A stretch of DNA of 45,560 nucleotides from an uncultured archaeon (lineage in GTDB: Archaea; Micrarchaeota; Micrarchaeia; Anstonellales; Anstonellaceae), in contig CABMCD010000021.1 in assembly GCA_902384555.1 (NCBI GenBank), positions 1-45,560 on the forward strand, read 5' to 3'. The notes under the pieces were generated by a model. The model was not told the DNA's origin. It was given only the letters and a program-made list of their open reading frames with translations, and did no database searches. This document shows, one piece after another, positions 1 to 6,719 of the stretch; within the stretch, counting starts at the first letter, position 1, and every line of letters begins with the position of its first letter. The translations under genes were made by a program, and so were the position numbers.

Positions 1-440
1 GGTTTTTCGATTTCAGCCTTCGGCTCTGGTTTAGAAACAGGAATTTCAGCTTTCTTTTCTTCGGCCTTTTTGCTTTCTTTCTTCTCGGCCTTCTTCTCTT
101 CGGCTTTGCGGGCTTCTGCTTTCTTTTCCTCTTTTTTCGCAGGCTGTTTTTTCTCTTCTTTCTTGGGCTCGGGTTTCTTCTCCTCTTTTCTCTCCGCCTT
201 CTTTTCCTCCGCTTTGCGGACTTCCGTTTTCTTCTCGGCCTTCTTTTCAATCTTCTCGACTTTCTTCTCTTCCGCTTTCTTTTCCGCCTTTTCCTCTACC
301 TTCTTCTCCGGCTTCTTTTCTTCTTTCTGCGGGGGCGGGGAAGAAACAGGCGCGGGAGCTGCCGCTGTCGGCTTGTCCTCCTCGCGCTTAATCAGCTTGT
401 TGACAAAGCCCGAGAGCTTATCCTTGAGCAGGCCGAACAT
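1..440 (-). CDS. ftsY: Signal recognition particle receptor FtsY, N-terminal part (cut by window edge)
   Basis: The frame opens with ATG at 440 and stays open to base 1, giving about 146 residues. It starts MFGLLKDKLSGFVNKLIKR, an amphipathic N-terminus as in archaeal FtsY, then runs into a very long Lys/Glu/Ala-rich charged linker. The NG GTPase domain must lie beyond the window edge. FtsY is the membrane-associated GTPase that receives SRP-bound ribosomes. The identification rests on the N-terminus, the charged linker, and the position directly after prefoldin alpha, a well-known archaeal gene order. The start overlaps the pfdA end by 23 nt, so the genes are probably translationally coupled. 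The linker is strikingly repetitive (KKAEEKK-like units). The GTPase motifs cannot be seen here, so the call depends partly on context. Confidence 0.85.
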   Translation of the reverse strand, partial: MFGLLKDKLSGFVNKLIKREEDKPTAAAPAPVSSPPPQKEEKKPEKKVEEKAEKKAEEKKVEKIEKKAEKKTEVRKAEEKKAERKEEKKPEPKKEEKKQPAKKEEKKAEARKAEEKKAEKKESKKAEEKKAEIPVSKPEPKAEIEK

Positions 441-858
441 CTTCCATCCTCGCCGCCAGCACCGAGGCCCGGGCGTTGAGGTCCTGCATCTGCTGGTTGA
501 TGTTGGCCATGCTGGCATTGGCTTTGTCCAGCGCCTCCATCACTGACTTCTGGCGCTTGCGCAGCGTGTCGGCCGCGTCGGTGGCCTTCTTGTTCACAAT
601 CAGGCCCGAGCCGACCGAGAGCAGCACCGCGTCGGTGTCCACCTGTTTGCAGGTGATGTAGACGCCGGAGCCGATGGGCAGCAGGCCCAAGTCCTTGGCC
701 TTGGACAAATTGTCCAGGCTGTCGATGGTGGCCTGCAAATCGTTGACGGTGGTCTGCATCATCTCGATTTGCTGCTGCAAGGACTGGCCCTGCCGCTGCA
801 GAAGCTGGGCCTGGATGGCGATTTGGTTGAGGGTCTTCTCGTCGTCTTCCACGCTCAT
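418..858 (-). CDS. pfdA: Prefoldin subunit alpha
   Basis: 146 residues. Prefoldin is a jellyfish-shaped hexameric chaperone that hands unfolded proteins to the thermosome. The sequence shows the family layout: an N-terminal coiled coil rich in Gln/Leu (about residues 8-50), a central beta-hairpin region (LPIGSGVYITCK, then a VGSGLIVNK stretch), and a C-terminal coiled coil (about 95-140). The length is normal for archaeal alpha subunits. The start codon overlaps the L18Ae stop codon (ATGA), and ftsY starts inside its 3' end, so it lies in one translationally coupled operon with both neighbours. Confidence 0.93.
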   Translation of the reverse strand: MSVEDDEKTLNQIAIQAQLLQRQGQSLQQQIEMMQTTVNDLQATIDSLDNLSKAKDLGLLPIGSGVYITCKQVDTDAVLLSVGSGLIVNKKATDAADTLRKRQKSVMEALDKANASMANINQQMQDLNARASVLAARMEDVRPAQG

Positions 859-1034
859 GCCTTCATCGCCTCCACTGCCTTGATTCGGATTTGGGTGCGC
901 TTGAGGCGGTGGCCGGAGCCGATGTTGGTCAGCACCATCTCGCGCACGCGCGACTCGCTGGTGGCCTCCATTTCCTTGACGAAGTCCTTCCAGACGCCCT
1001 TGATTTTCATCGAACCGTTGACCAGGTACTTCAT
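855..1034 (-). CDS. rplX: Large ribosomal subunit protein L18Ae (LX)
   Basis: 59 residues starting MKYLVNGSMKIKG. This is the short archaeal L20a/LX protein of the 50S subunit. The family signature is the C-terminal part, with a conserved stretch like LTNIGSGHRLKRTQIRI (about residues 35-52). An upstream in-frame ATG at 1052 would add six residues, but MKYLV fits the family start better. The stop overlaps the pfdA start by 4 nt. It follows aIF6 closely, which is the common archaeal order. Confidence 0.9.
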   Translation of the reverse strand: MKYLVNGSMKIKGVWKDFVKEMEATSESRVREMVLTNIGSGHRLKRTQIRIKAVEAMKA

Positions 1035-1065
1035 GACATCACCTATGAACATGCTCTCTATAATC

Positions 1066-1734
1066 TTATCCCACCAGGTCCAGCGCCTGCGTGATTCTCG
1101 ACTCCTCGAAGCCCGACGAGCTTTCGCCCACGATGAGGCCCTTGGAGTTGGCCACGGCGCCGATGCCGACAAAGGCGCTGCCCATGTTGGTGGTCCCGTT
1201 CAGGCCGGGCGAGCCGAACAACTCTTCGAGCATCGCGCCCTCATCCGGCGTGATGCGGTTGTGGGCCAGCCAGCCCTTGTTGGTGGCCACCAGGCAGCTG
1301 CCCGGCGTGTGGTAGCCGGCCACCGTGGCCTGCCGCACCGGCACGCCGAGGATTTTCTCGGCCAGTTTCACGTCCTCGTGGTGCATGCCGGGGTTGAGCA
1401 GGGCGCCGCGGTCGTTGCAGGCCACGTTGTTGCCCAGCGCCGAGAAGCGGCTGTCGCGCAGAATGCCCACCTTCAGCCCGCTGCCCTCCAGCTCCTGGCG
1501 CTCCTCGGCGGAGAGGAACGAAGGCGCGAGGATGCCGTTCGAGTTCATGGCCAGATACAGGCCCACATAGGGCGAGCCGTCGATGGAGGCGCGCAGCAGG
1601 GGCGCGCCCAGCGCCGAGGCCCCGCGCAGGAATTTCTCCGGCGCGCCGCGCGGAACGATGCAGAGCTGGTCCGAGGCCTTTGCATAAAGGCCCACGTACG
1701 AGTTCCCGTCGTATTGTCCGCGCCAGACCGCCAT
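1066..1734 (-). CDS. eif6: Translation initiation factor 6 (aIF6)
   Basis: 222 residues. aIF6 binds the 50S subunit and stops premature joining of 30S and 50S. The protein is a five-fold pseudo-symmetric pentein fold. Repeats of the type NSYVGLYAKAS, GSPYVGLYLAMNSNG and LGNNVACNDRGALLNPG are visible across the length. The ATG at 1734 was chosen over an in-frame GTG at 1743 because it gives the usual MAV N-terminus and better spacing from the upstream AGGT. Its length matches archaeal aIF6. It sits between L31e and L18Ae, the conserved archaeal arrangement. Confidence 0.95.
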   Translation of the reverse strand: MAVWRGQYDGNSYVGLYAKASDQLCIVPRGAPEKFLRGASALGAPLLRASIDGSPYVGLYLAMNSNGILAPSFLSAEERQELEGSGLKVGILRDSRFSALGNNVACNDRGALLNPGMHHEDVKLAEKILGVPVRQATVAGYHTPGSCLVATNKGWLAHNRITPDEGAMLEELFGSPGLNGTTNMGSAFVGIGAVANSKGLIVGESSSGFEESRITQALDLVG

Positions 1735-1746
1735 GGTTTCCACAAC

Positions 1747-2289
1747 CTAGATTTGCTTGCGTCCGCCGCTCATGCCGCCCGACGACTTGGGCATGGGCTT
1801 GACGTCGCCGGCCTTGGGCTCGGCTTTGGCCGCTGGGGCCGAAGGCTTGCTCTCCGCCTTGGGGGCGGGTTTGTCTGCGTCGGCCTTCTTCTCCTCGGCC
1901 TTGGGGGCCTCCTTCTTCTCGGCCGCCTTCTTGGCCTCGGCGGCCTTCTTGCGCTTCTCCTCGGCCGCCTTCTTCTCGTCCGCGGCCTTCTTCACGGCCT
2001 CCTGCTCGCCCACCATCCAGGCGGTGAGCCGGCCGTCCTCCAGCACCGCGCGCACCTTGAGGCGGCGGGGGGGCTTCTGCATGCCGTCGCGCCACATGGC
2101 GTCGTTCACGCCGGCCGAGATGCGGATGATGTCCTCATCCACCTTGCAGTGGCGCGCGAGGAAGGCGCGCAGCATCTTCATGGCGCGCCGGGTGCGGCGC
2201 GTGCGCAGGTATTCGTAGGCCTTCCCGAACGGAACGGTGTAAATGCGCTCCAGTTTTTTGGAGGAGGCGGGTTTGGTCTCTTCAGCCAT
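1747..2289 (-). CDS. rpl31e: Large ribosomal subunit protein L31e with long Lys/Ala-rich tail
   Basis: About 180 residues. Residues 1-95 match L31e (ERIYTVPFGKAYEYLRTRR, then ISAGVNDAMWRDG), a 50S protein near the exit tunnel where SRP and chaperones dock. The usual archaeal protein is about 80-100 residues. Here it continues with roughly 80 residues of Lys, Ala, Glu and Pro, ending in a Gly/Ser/Lys-rich tip. The tail is probably disordered. The ATG at 2289 is preceded by AGGTG at suitable spacing, which supports it over the in-frame GTG at 2298. The stop codon is TAG. Confidence 0.93.
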   Translation of the reverse strand: MAEETKPASSKKLERIYTVPFGKAYEYLRTRRTRRAMKMLRAFLARHCKVDEDIIRISAGVNDAMWRDGMQKPPRRLKVRAVLEDGRLTAWMVGEQEAVKKAADEKKAAEEKRKKAAEAKKAAEKKEAPKAEEKKADADKPAPKAESKPSAPAAKAEPKAGDVKPMPKSSGGMSGGRKQI

Positions 2290-2298
2290 GGTATTCAC

Positions 2299-2457
2299 CT
2301 AGTCCTTGATCTGGAGGCGGTTGTGCCTCCAGTTGCGGCTGCGCGTGGGGTAGCGCACCTTGCGGTTGGTCTTGGCAATCACGAAAATCGGCACGCGGCG
2401 GTTGGACTTCATCGCCTTCGCCAGGCGCGCCTTCTTTTTTGGCGTTTTGATACCCAT
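2299..2457 (-). CDS. rpl39e: Large ribosomal subunit protein L39e
   Basis: 52 residues, [20 protein letters not shown] at the start and a tail rich in Arg/Asn/Trp ([13 protein letters not shown]). This is the tiny basic L39e protein that lines the exit tunnel of archaeal and eukaryotic ribosomes. Length and composition are standard. GAGGTG lies just upstream of the ATG as a Shine-Dalgarno site. The stop is TAG. It is directly followed by L31e, as in most archaea. Confidence 0.95.
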   Translation of the reverse strand: MGIKTPKKKARLAKAMKSNRRVPIFVIAKTNRKVRYPTRSRNWRHNRLQIKD

Positions 2458-2477
2458 TTGGTTCACCTCAAGAAATC

Positions 2478-2810
2478 TTATCCGATGTAATTCTGCGCCG
2501 GCGGGCTGCTGGCGCGCTTCTGCCGGTCGTACATGTCGCGGTAGGCCATCCACAGGTTCTCGGCCTTTTTGCCCTCGACGATTTTGACCACCGTGTGGCT
2601 GGGGACGGGCTGCTTGGCGTCCACGTCGGGGCGGTAGTCCACCAGCACCACCTGCCCGATTTTCAGCTGGCTAACCAGCTTGGGCGCCACCAGAAGCGTG
2701 AGGATGTTCTCATCCCACATGCGCACGCATGCCTGGGTGGAGGCGTCGGAGGCCTTGACGTCCTTGTCGGACGCGCGCAGGACCTCAATCACTTTTCCGG
2801 GGTGGTACAT
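2478..2810 (-). CDS. Hypothetical protein in the ribosomal operon
   Basis: 110 residues, not recognised. It has a strong AAGGAGG Shine-Dalgarno site in front of its ATG and lies between PDCD5 and L39e with short gaps, so it is certainly expressed with the translation genes. The middle (about 38-72) alternates hydrophobic and polar residues and looks like a small beta-barrel ([22 protein letters not shown] cut into two strands). The C-terminus (about 83-103) is a charged, Tyr-rich helix. An OB-like fold and RNA or ribosome binding are possible from context only. Confidence 0.75.
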   Translation of the reverse strand: MYHPGKVIEVLRASDKDVKASDASTQACVRMWDENILTLLVAPKLVSQLKIGQVVLVDYRPDVDAKQPVPSHTVVKIVEGKKAENLWMAYRDMYDRQKRASSPPAQNYIG

Positions 2811-2822
2811 AGGTGTTCCTCC

Positions 2823-3182
2823 TTATGCCGACATCTCGGCGCTCCGTCCGACGTTTTCGTCTCCTTTGCGCTTGATGGTAATCCTGGCCTCCGGCCTCGG
2901 CGGCGAGAGCTTGCCCAAAAGCGCGCGCAATTGCGCGTCGCTGATGCGGCCCTTGAGCTGCCCGGCCTGCTGCAAATACGCCAAGCCCTGCACCGCTTTC
3001 GCAAACGTCTGCGGGCTCGACATCTTCACCAGCATCAGGCGCTCATAGGCGGCCGGCTCGAGCATGGTGGCCAAGGCGCTGCGCAGCTGTTCTTCCTGCT
3101 GCTTGCCCGCCTCGGCCTGCTGCTGCGCCTGCGCCATCTTCTTCTGCCGCAACGCCTGCAGTTCCTGCTCGTCGTCCGCCAT
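2823..3182 (-). CDS. PDCD5/TFAR19-family DNA-binding protein
   Basis: 119 residues. The family is a small helical protein conserved in archaea and eukaryotes. The sequence has the typical Gln/Glu/Lys-rich N-terminal helix (DDEQELQALRQKKMAQ), the core LRSALATMLEPAAYERL, and a C-terminal basic tail with ITIKRKG. Nucleic-acid binding is known for archaeal members; the exact cell role is unclear. AAGGAG precedes the ATG. It follows S19e directly, as in many archaeal genomes. Confidence 0.93.
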   Translation of the reverse strand: MADDEQELQALRQKKMAQAQQQAEAGKQQEEQLRSALATMLEPAAYERLMLVKMSSPQTFAKAVQGLAYLQQAGQLKGRISDAQLRALLGKLSPPRPEARITIKRKGDENVGRSAEMSA

Positions 3183-3189
3183 TTCGCTC

Positions 3190-3612
3190 TCACTCCTTCT
3201 TCTGCGCCAGCTCCTGGGCCACGGAGTCCATCAGGGCCTGGCCCTTGGGGGCGATGTAGCGGCCCACCTTCTTCTTGGTGAGCAGTCCCGCCTTCTCCAT
3301 GGCCTGCAGCCCCTTGCGGATCATGTTGCCTCCCGCGCGCGCAAAGCGCTCGCGGGCGACGCCGCGCTTCTGCCGGCCGCCGTAGTGGGTCTGCAGTGAA
3401 GAGACGCCGATGGGCGAGTGGCAGTAAGCCTGATAGAGCAGGGACGCGCAGCGCACGTACCAAAACTTGTCATCCTGCGGCAACCGCTCGCGGTGCGCGC
3501 CGGATTTCACCATGCCGACCCATTTGGGGGCAGCAAGTCCTTCGACCTTCTCCAAGCGTACCGCAGTCGCGCGGATAAGCTGGTGAGGGTTAGCATCGTA
3601 GGCCGTAACCAT
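3190..3612 (-). CDS. rps19e: Small ribosomal subunit protein S19e
   Basis: 140 residues. S19e is a 30S subunit protein shared by archaea and eukaryotes. Visible family blocks are KFWYVRCASLLYQAY (about 49-63), GVSSLQTHYGGRQKRG (about 69-84), and a winged-helix end with GGNMIRKGLQAMEKAGLL. Length is normal. GAGGTG lies about 5 nt before the ATG. It is the first gene of the operon that runs leftward to ftsY; a TATA-like box lies upstream at 3696-3703. Confidence 0.95.
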   Translation of the reverse strand: MVTAYDANPHQLIRATAVRLEKVEGLAAPKWVGMVKSGAHRERLPQDDKFWYVRCASLLYQAYCHSPIGVSSLQTHYGGRQKRGVARERFARAGGNMIRKGLQAMEKAGLLTKKKVGRYIAPKGQALMDSVAQELAQKKE

Positions 3613-3695
3613 GTTTCACCTCTGAATGCGAGCCCTTGCGGGCGATCGGTCTAATCCTTCTTGAGGAAATAGACGTTAAAAGTTAGGATTTGGGG

Positions 3696-3703
3696 GTATT
3701 TAA
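3696..3703 (-). promoter_or_regulatory. TATA-like box upstream of the S19e-ftsY operon
   Basis: On the minus strand the sequence reads TTAAATAC. A start of transcription about 25 nt downstream would leave a leader of some 55-60 nt ahead of S19e, long enough to carry the GAGGTG site. This is the only clear AT-rich box in the gap between rnp4 and S19e. Evidence is sequence and spacing only. Confidence 0.4.
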
Positions 3704-3705
3704 GG

Positions 3706-4029
3706 TTAATGGGCCGGTTTCGAGTAGGCAAACCCCTTTTTCGCCCCGCACGCGCAGGTGTAAATCGCCCGCCTGCTCGTTCGGTCCAGCCTCACCTTCA
3801 CATTGTAGCCGACCACCCACGGCGCATTGCATTCCTTGCAAAAGAGGTGTTTGCGCTCCCTTCCCAGCGGCACGCGATGGCGCGTGGCAATGGCGCGCGC
3901 CAGCTGCACATAGCGCTTGGCCAAATCGGGGTGTTCGCGCACCTCGTGTTTGGCGAAAACCAATAACGTGTCGATGCGCCGCTTGGCGATGATGGGAAGG
4001 GGGTCCAGATTGGTTTTGGGCTTGGCCAT
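3706..4029 (-). CDS. rnp4: Ribonuclease P protein component 4 (Rpp21/Rpr2)
   Basis: 107 residues. This is the zinc-ribbon subunit of archaeal RNase P, which trims the 5' leader of tRNAs. The N-terminal half is helical and basic (KRRIDTLLVFAKHEV; LAKRYVQLARAIATRHRV). The ribbon has Cys64-x2-Cys67 (FCKECN) and a second knuckle at TCACG, where the cysteines (about 92 and 94) are one residue apart rather than the usual two. A His or a shifted ligand may complete the site. It lies between the flavin reductase-like gene and S19e. Confidence 0.88.
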   Translation of the reverse strand: MAKPKTNLDPLPIIAKRRIDTLLVFAKHEVREHPDLAKRYVQLARAIATRHRVPLGRERKHLFCKECNAPWVVGYNVKVRLDRTSRRAIYTCACGAKKGFAYSKPAH

Positions 4030-4040
4030 GGAAAATCAAA

Positions 4041-4802
4041 TCAAGAGGATTTTTTGGATTCTTCTTTCGGGGCCGGGGCGGAACTTTCCTTTTCCTTCTT
4101 GTTTTCCTCTTTCTTTTCCGAGTCTTTTTTCTCCTCTTTCTTTTCTTCTTTTTTGTCCGAGGACTCTTTCTTTTCCGAGGCCGGGGTTTCCTTCTTTTCA
4201 GATTCTTTCTTCTCTTCCTTTTTTTCCTCTTTCTTCCCCTCTTCCTTCTTCTCCTCTTTGGCCGCCTCCTGCTTCACCACCATCAGGCGCATGTCCTCCT
4301 CCTTCTTCTCCTTCCAGTCGCGCCCCAAACCAAAGTAGTTCTTGTTGCCCCAGTTGAAGAGCATGGGCGTCTTGCCGGCCTCCTCGTCGGGGAAGTGGGT
4401 TTCCACCACCTCGCCAATCACGATGGAATGGTCGCCCGCGTTGAAGATGGCCTGCACCTCGCATTCCGCCCACGCCAGCGCCCCGTCCAGCAGCGGCGCG
4501 CGGCTGGCCTTGGAATTCTTGAGCTTGAGGCCGTATTCCTCCAGCTTGTCAATCACCCGCCCCGTCGCCGAGCCGGCGCCCAGCGCCTTCTCCTTCATGG
4601 ATTCGGGCACCACCGACACGCTGAAGGTCTTGGAGGCCGAGGCCAGCTCGAGGCTGTAGCTCTTGTTGTTGAGCGCCACGGCCAGCATCGGGGGCTTGAC
4701 CGACACGGGCGTCATCCAGTCCACCACGGTGACGTTGGACTTGCCTTCGTGCGAGACGGCCAGCATGCAGGTCTGGCGGGGATAGAAGAGCCGGTAGAAC
4801 AT
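4041..4802 (-). CDS. Flavin reductase-like (flavoredoxin) protein with Lys/Glu tail
   Basis: 253 residues from the ATG at 4802. Residues 1-165 are a flavin reductase-like split barrel: FYRLFYPRQTCMLAV, then NVTVVDWMTPVSVKPPMLAV, and later AWAECEVQAIF and GDHSIVIGEVV, all typical of flavoredoxin-type FMN proteins. It should bind FMN and carry out reduced-flavin electron transfer; the substrate is unknown. Residues from about 172 form an 80-residue Lys/Glu/Ser tail that is almost pure low complexity. A TATA box at 4821-4829 sits about 23 nt before this ATG, so the mRNA is probably leaderless. Upstream in-frame starts would run through the promoter. Confidence 0.85.
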   Translation of the reverse strand: MFYRLFYPRQTCMLAVSHEGKSNVTVVDWMTPVSVKPPMLAVALNNKSYSLELASASKTFSVSVVPESMKEKALGAGSATGRVIDKLEEYGLKLKNSKASRAPLLDGALAWAECEVQAIFNAGDHSIVIGEVVETHFPDEEAGKTPMLFNWGNKNYFGLGRDWKEKKEEDMRLMVVKQEAAKEEKKEEGKKEEKKEEKKESEKKETPASEKKESSDKKEEKKEEKKDSEKKEENKKEKESSAPAPKEESKKSS

Positions 4803-4820
4803 GAGCCAGATTAGCCAAAG

Positions 4821-4829
4821 ATATTTTAT
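4821..4829 (-). promoter_or_regulatory. TATA box of the flavin reductase-like gene
   Basis: Minus strand reads ATAAAATAT, centred about 23 nt from the ATG at 4802, which suggests leaderless transcription. It overlaps the 3' end of the upstream GNAT gene. Confidence 0.5.
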
Positions 4830-5458
4830 GAGCCTTCTGCTGCCCGCAAATCCGGGCATAAGAACTGGACCTTCAGGTCCCAGACATAGGCTTGGCCGTT
4901 CTTGCCGATGGTCTGCGTGCCCACCGACACCATTCCCACCTCGTCATGGAAGCGGTGGGAGCGGTCGTTGCGCACCGGCTGCAGCAGCACGAGGTCTTCC
5001 AACACTTGGTAGCCCTGTTTGAGCGCATCTTTGAGCACGCGCTCGAACAGCGGCCTTCCGGCCCCGCGTCCCATCTGCTCGTCCACGGCAATCTGGTCCA
5101 GACAAACGAGCTTGATGGCGCCCGCGCAGAATTCGCCGAACATCGCCCGGTATTCGGGATTGATTTGCAGGGTGTCCAGAAGCTGCGGCTCGTCCCGCAT
5201 CAGCAAAAGGCCGTTGTAGGCAAAGGCGTAGCCCACCACCTGCGCGCCGTTGCAGGCCACGCGCACCAGCCCGTTCTTCCCGTCCTGCACGATGGAGAGG
5301 ATTTTCCGCTCGTCCAGCCGGCTCACCAGAAAGCCGCGCCGCGCCAGCTGCTCCGCGCTCAGATGGGTGAGGTTTTCAAGCAGGTTTTGGCTGTTGATGG
5401 CCGCGATGGCCGGCACGTCTTTGGGTTGGGCTTTTCGGATGAGATAAGAAGCCTTCAT
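4826..5458 (-). CDS. GNAT-family N-acetyltransferase
   Basis: 210 residues. The start SYLIRKAQPKDVPAIAAIN is the classic GNAT beta-1/alpha-1 pattern, and the segment IKLVCLDQIAVDEQMGRGAGRPLFERVLKDAL (split across about 114-145) holds the acetyl-CoA loop in the form Q-x2-G-x-G-x-x-L. It should transfer an acyl group from acyl-CoA to an unknown amine. N- and C-termini look complete. A TATA-like box lies 49 nt upstream. It is probably its own transcription unit, since the next gene has its own promoter. Confidence 0.8.
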   Translation of the reverse strand: MKASYLIRKAQPKDVPAIAAINSQNLLENLTHLSAEQLARRGFLVSRLDERKILSIVQDGKNGLVRVACNGAQVVGYAFAYNGLLLMRDEPQLLDTLQINPEYRAMFGEFCAGAIKLVCLDQIAVDEQMGRGAGRPLFERVLKDALKQGYQVLEDLVLLQPVRNDRSHRFHDEVGMVSVGTQTIGKNGQAYVWDLKVQFLCPDLRAAEGS

Positions 5459-5502
5459 GTTATCGCTCGCTGGATTAGATGTGTTAATTGATAGTAATTA
5501 GG

Positions 5503-5512
5503 GTATATTAAG
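5503..5512 (-). promoter_or_regulatory. TATA-like box upstream of the GNAT gene
   Basis: Minus strand reads CTTAATATAC, about 49 nt from the ATG at 5458, leaving a leader of about 25 nt. It is close to, but points away from, the tRNA-Ile gene. Confidence 0.45.
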
Positions 5513-5539
5513 CCTGCGGCCGCTTCTCGTCCGCGCGGA

Positions 5540-5547
5540 TTTTAAAC
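5540..5547 (+). promoter_or_regulatory. TATA-like box of tRNA-Ile
   Basis: TTTTAAAC centred 27 nt upstream of the tRNA 5' end, the normal archaeal spacing. Confidence 0.5.
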
Positions 5548-5570
5548 TTCCAGCCGCCCCATCTCACGCA

Positions 5571-5684
5571 GGGCCCGTAGCTCAGACCGGTTAGAGCGCC
5601 TGTCTTATATGTGGATTCGTCCGGATTGGCGGATGAGCTCTCGAGGAGAGCAGGTGGTCGTGGGTTCAAATCCCATCGGGCCCA
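5571..5684 (+). tRNA. tRNA-Ile, anticodon UAU, with a 39-nt intron
   Basis: The acceptor stem pairs GGGCCCG (5571-5577) with CGGGCCC (5677-5683) and is followed by A. The D arm is GCTC/GAGC, the T arm GTGGG-TTCAAAT-CCCAT. The anticodon stem is CCTGT (5599-5603) with GCAGG (5650-5654). Removing 5610-5648 leaves a 75-nt tRNA with loop CTTATAA and anticodon UAU (5606-5608). The intron lies at the canonical 37/38 site. Bases 32-34 can pair with GG/A of the intron end, giving three of the four pairs of a bulge-helix-bulge. The intron also contains a GCTCTC-GAG-GAGAGC hairpin overlapping the 3' splice site. Ile is supported by the GGGCCCG acceptor stem. Exact splice sites are inferred. Confidence 0.85.
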
Positions 5685-5763
5685 ATTCCCGTAGGGGGAA
5701 CACATAAACGACCATAGTCCCCCTGATGGGCTTCACCCCCTTCGAATTACAGGCGTTGTTTTT
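5685..5763 (+). ncRNA. Conserved tRNA-trailer element, copy A
   Basis: Starts at the base after tRNA-Ile and ends in a T5 run. It matches the sequence behind tRNA-Ala (12585-12663) over the same total length. Shared blocks are CCC-N-TA-N-GGGGAAC, a 15-nt spacer in both copies, GTCCCCCTGA, then GGG-Y-TTCACCCCCT and AATTAC, then GTTTTT. GGGGA can pair with TCCCC across the spacer. It could be a co-transcribed small RNA, a 3' processing signal or a terminator. Function unknown. Confidence 0.6.
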
Positions 5764-5778
5764 CCCGCCCAATTGCCA

Positions 5779-5786
5779 TTATAAAC
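5779..5786 (+). promoter_or_regulatory. TATA box of pyrB
   Basis: TTATAAAC about 34 nt before the ATG at 5816, leaving a short leader that contains AGGTG as a ribosome site. Confidence 0.55.
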
Positions 5787-5815
5787 CTCAAACTCGCCAA
5801 TAATTAGGTGCTGGG

Positions 5816-6718
5816 ATGGCTGATCTGATTTCAATCCGGGACTTGGAAAAACCGACTATTGAGAAGCTCCTGGAATCGGCCCAGAAAATGGAAAAAAACC
5901 TCTTCACCTCCCACGAAAAGTTCCAGGGGAAAGTGGCGGCCACCCTCTTCTTCGAGCCCAGCACAAGAACCCATCTCTCCTTTCAGACGGCCGCCCAACG
6001 GTTGGGCATGAGCGTGGTGCCCTACACCCACTCCAATTCCTCCTCCGTCAAGGGCGAATCGCTCCAAGACACCCTCAAAATCGTGGACGGCTATGCCGAC
6101 GCGCTCATCATCCGCCACCCGGCCGAAGGCTCGGCCCGCTGGGCGGCCGAGGTGTGCAAGCACCCCGTCATCAATGCCGGAGACGGGGGCAACCAGCACC
6201 CCACCCAGACGCTCATCGACCTCTACGCCATCCAAAAAGCGAGGGGCAAAATCAAGGGCCTCAACGTCTCGCTCATCGGCGACTTGGCGCACGCGCGCGC
6301 CATGCGCTCGCTCCTCCTCGCGCTGGGCATGTTCGGCGCGAAAGTCAAGCTCATCGCCCCCAAGGGCTTGGAAATGAGCGAGGCGGTGGTGGAAGAGGCC
6401 CGGGAGAAATTCGGAGCCCAAATCGAGACGAGCGAGCAGCTCGACCTCGCGGGCGCGGACGTGGCCTATGTCTGCCGCATCCAAAAAGAGCGCTTCTCCG
6501 ATCCCTATCAGGCGGCCAAATTGCAGGCCTCGTTTCGCATCATGCCTGAGCTGCTCAAGTCCGCAAAAGACGACATGATTTTGATGCACCCCCTGCCCAA
6601 AATCGACGAGATTCCGCCCGAGGTGGACGCCTCGCCGCACGCCTACTACTTCCAGCAGGCGGCCTGCGGGGTGCCGGTGCGCATGGCGGTGCTGGAATAC
6701 GCGCTCAGGGAGGGATGA
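5816..6718 (+). CDS. pyrB: Aspartate carbamoyltransferase, catalytic chain
   Basis: 300 residues. It joins carbamoyl phosphate and aspartate in the first committed step of pyrimidine synthesis. The carbamoyl-phosphate motif FEPSTRTHLSF is at about 46-56, NQHPTQTLIDLY near 128-139, and HPLPKIDEIP near 259-268. The family usually has SFETA where this protein has SFQTA. Length is normal. AGGTG lies just before the ATG. pyrI starts one base after the stop, so the catalytic and regulatory chains are co-transcribed. Confidence 0.97.
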   Translation: MADLISIRDLEKPTIEKLLESAQKMEKNLFTSHEKFQGKVAATLFFEPSTRTHLSFQTAAQRLGMSVVPYTHSNSSSVKGESLQDTLKIVDGYADALIIRHPAEGSARWAAEVCKHPVINAGDGGNQHPTQTLIDLYAIQKARGKIKGLNVSLIGDLAHARAMRSLLLALGMFGAKVKLIAPKGLEMSEAVVEEAREKFGAQIETSEQLDLAGADVAYVCRIQKERFSDPYQAAKLQASFRIMPELLKSAKDDMILMHPLPKIDEIPPEVDASPHAYYFQQAACGVPVRMAVLEYALREG

Positions 6719-6719
6719 C

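Noticed and set aside
70..546. Phe/Ser-rich open frame on the plus strand at the left edge
   Set aside because: It is the reverse complement of the Lys/Glu-rich FtsY linker; AAG and GAG codons read backwards give Phe, Ser and Leu. No independent support.
769..2490. A 573-codon open frame on the plus strand across the ribosomal operon
   Set aside because: It is antisense to L18Ae, aIF6, L31e and L39e, which are certain. Long antisense frames are expected in DNA this rich in G+C with strong codon bias. The translation is low-complexity His/Arg/Leu/Gly.
5508..5705. Short open frame antisense to tRNA-Ile
   Set aside because: It covers the tRNA exactly and has a type of translation often seen from tRNA antisense strands. 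It is a by-product of the tRNA sequence.
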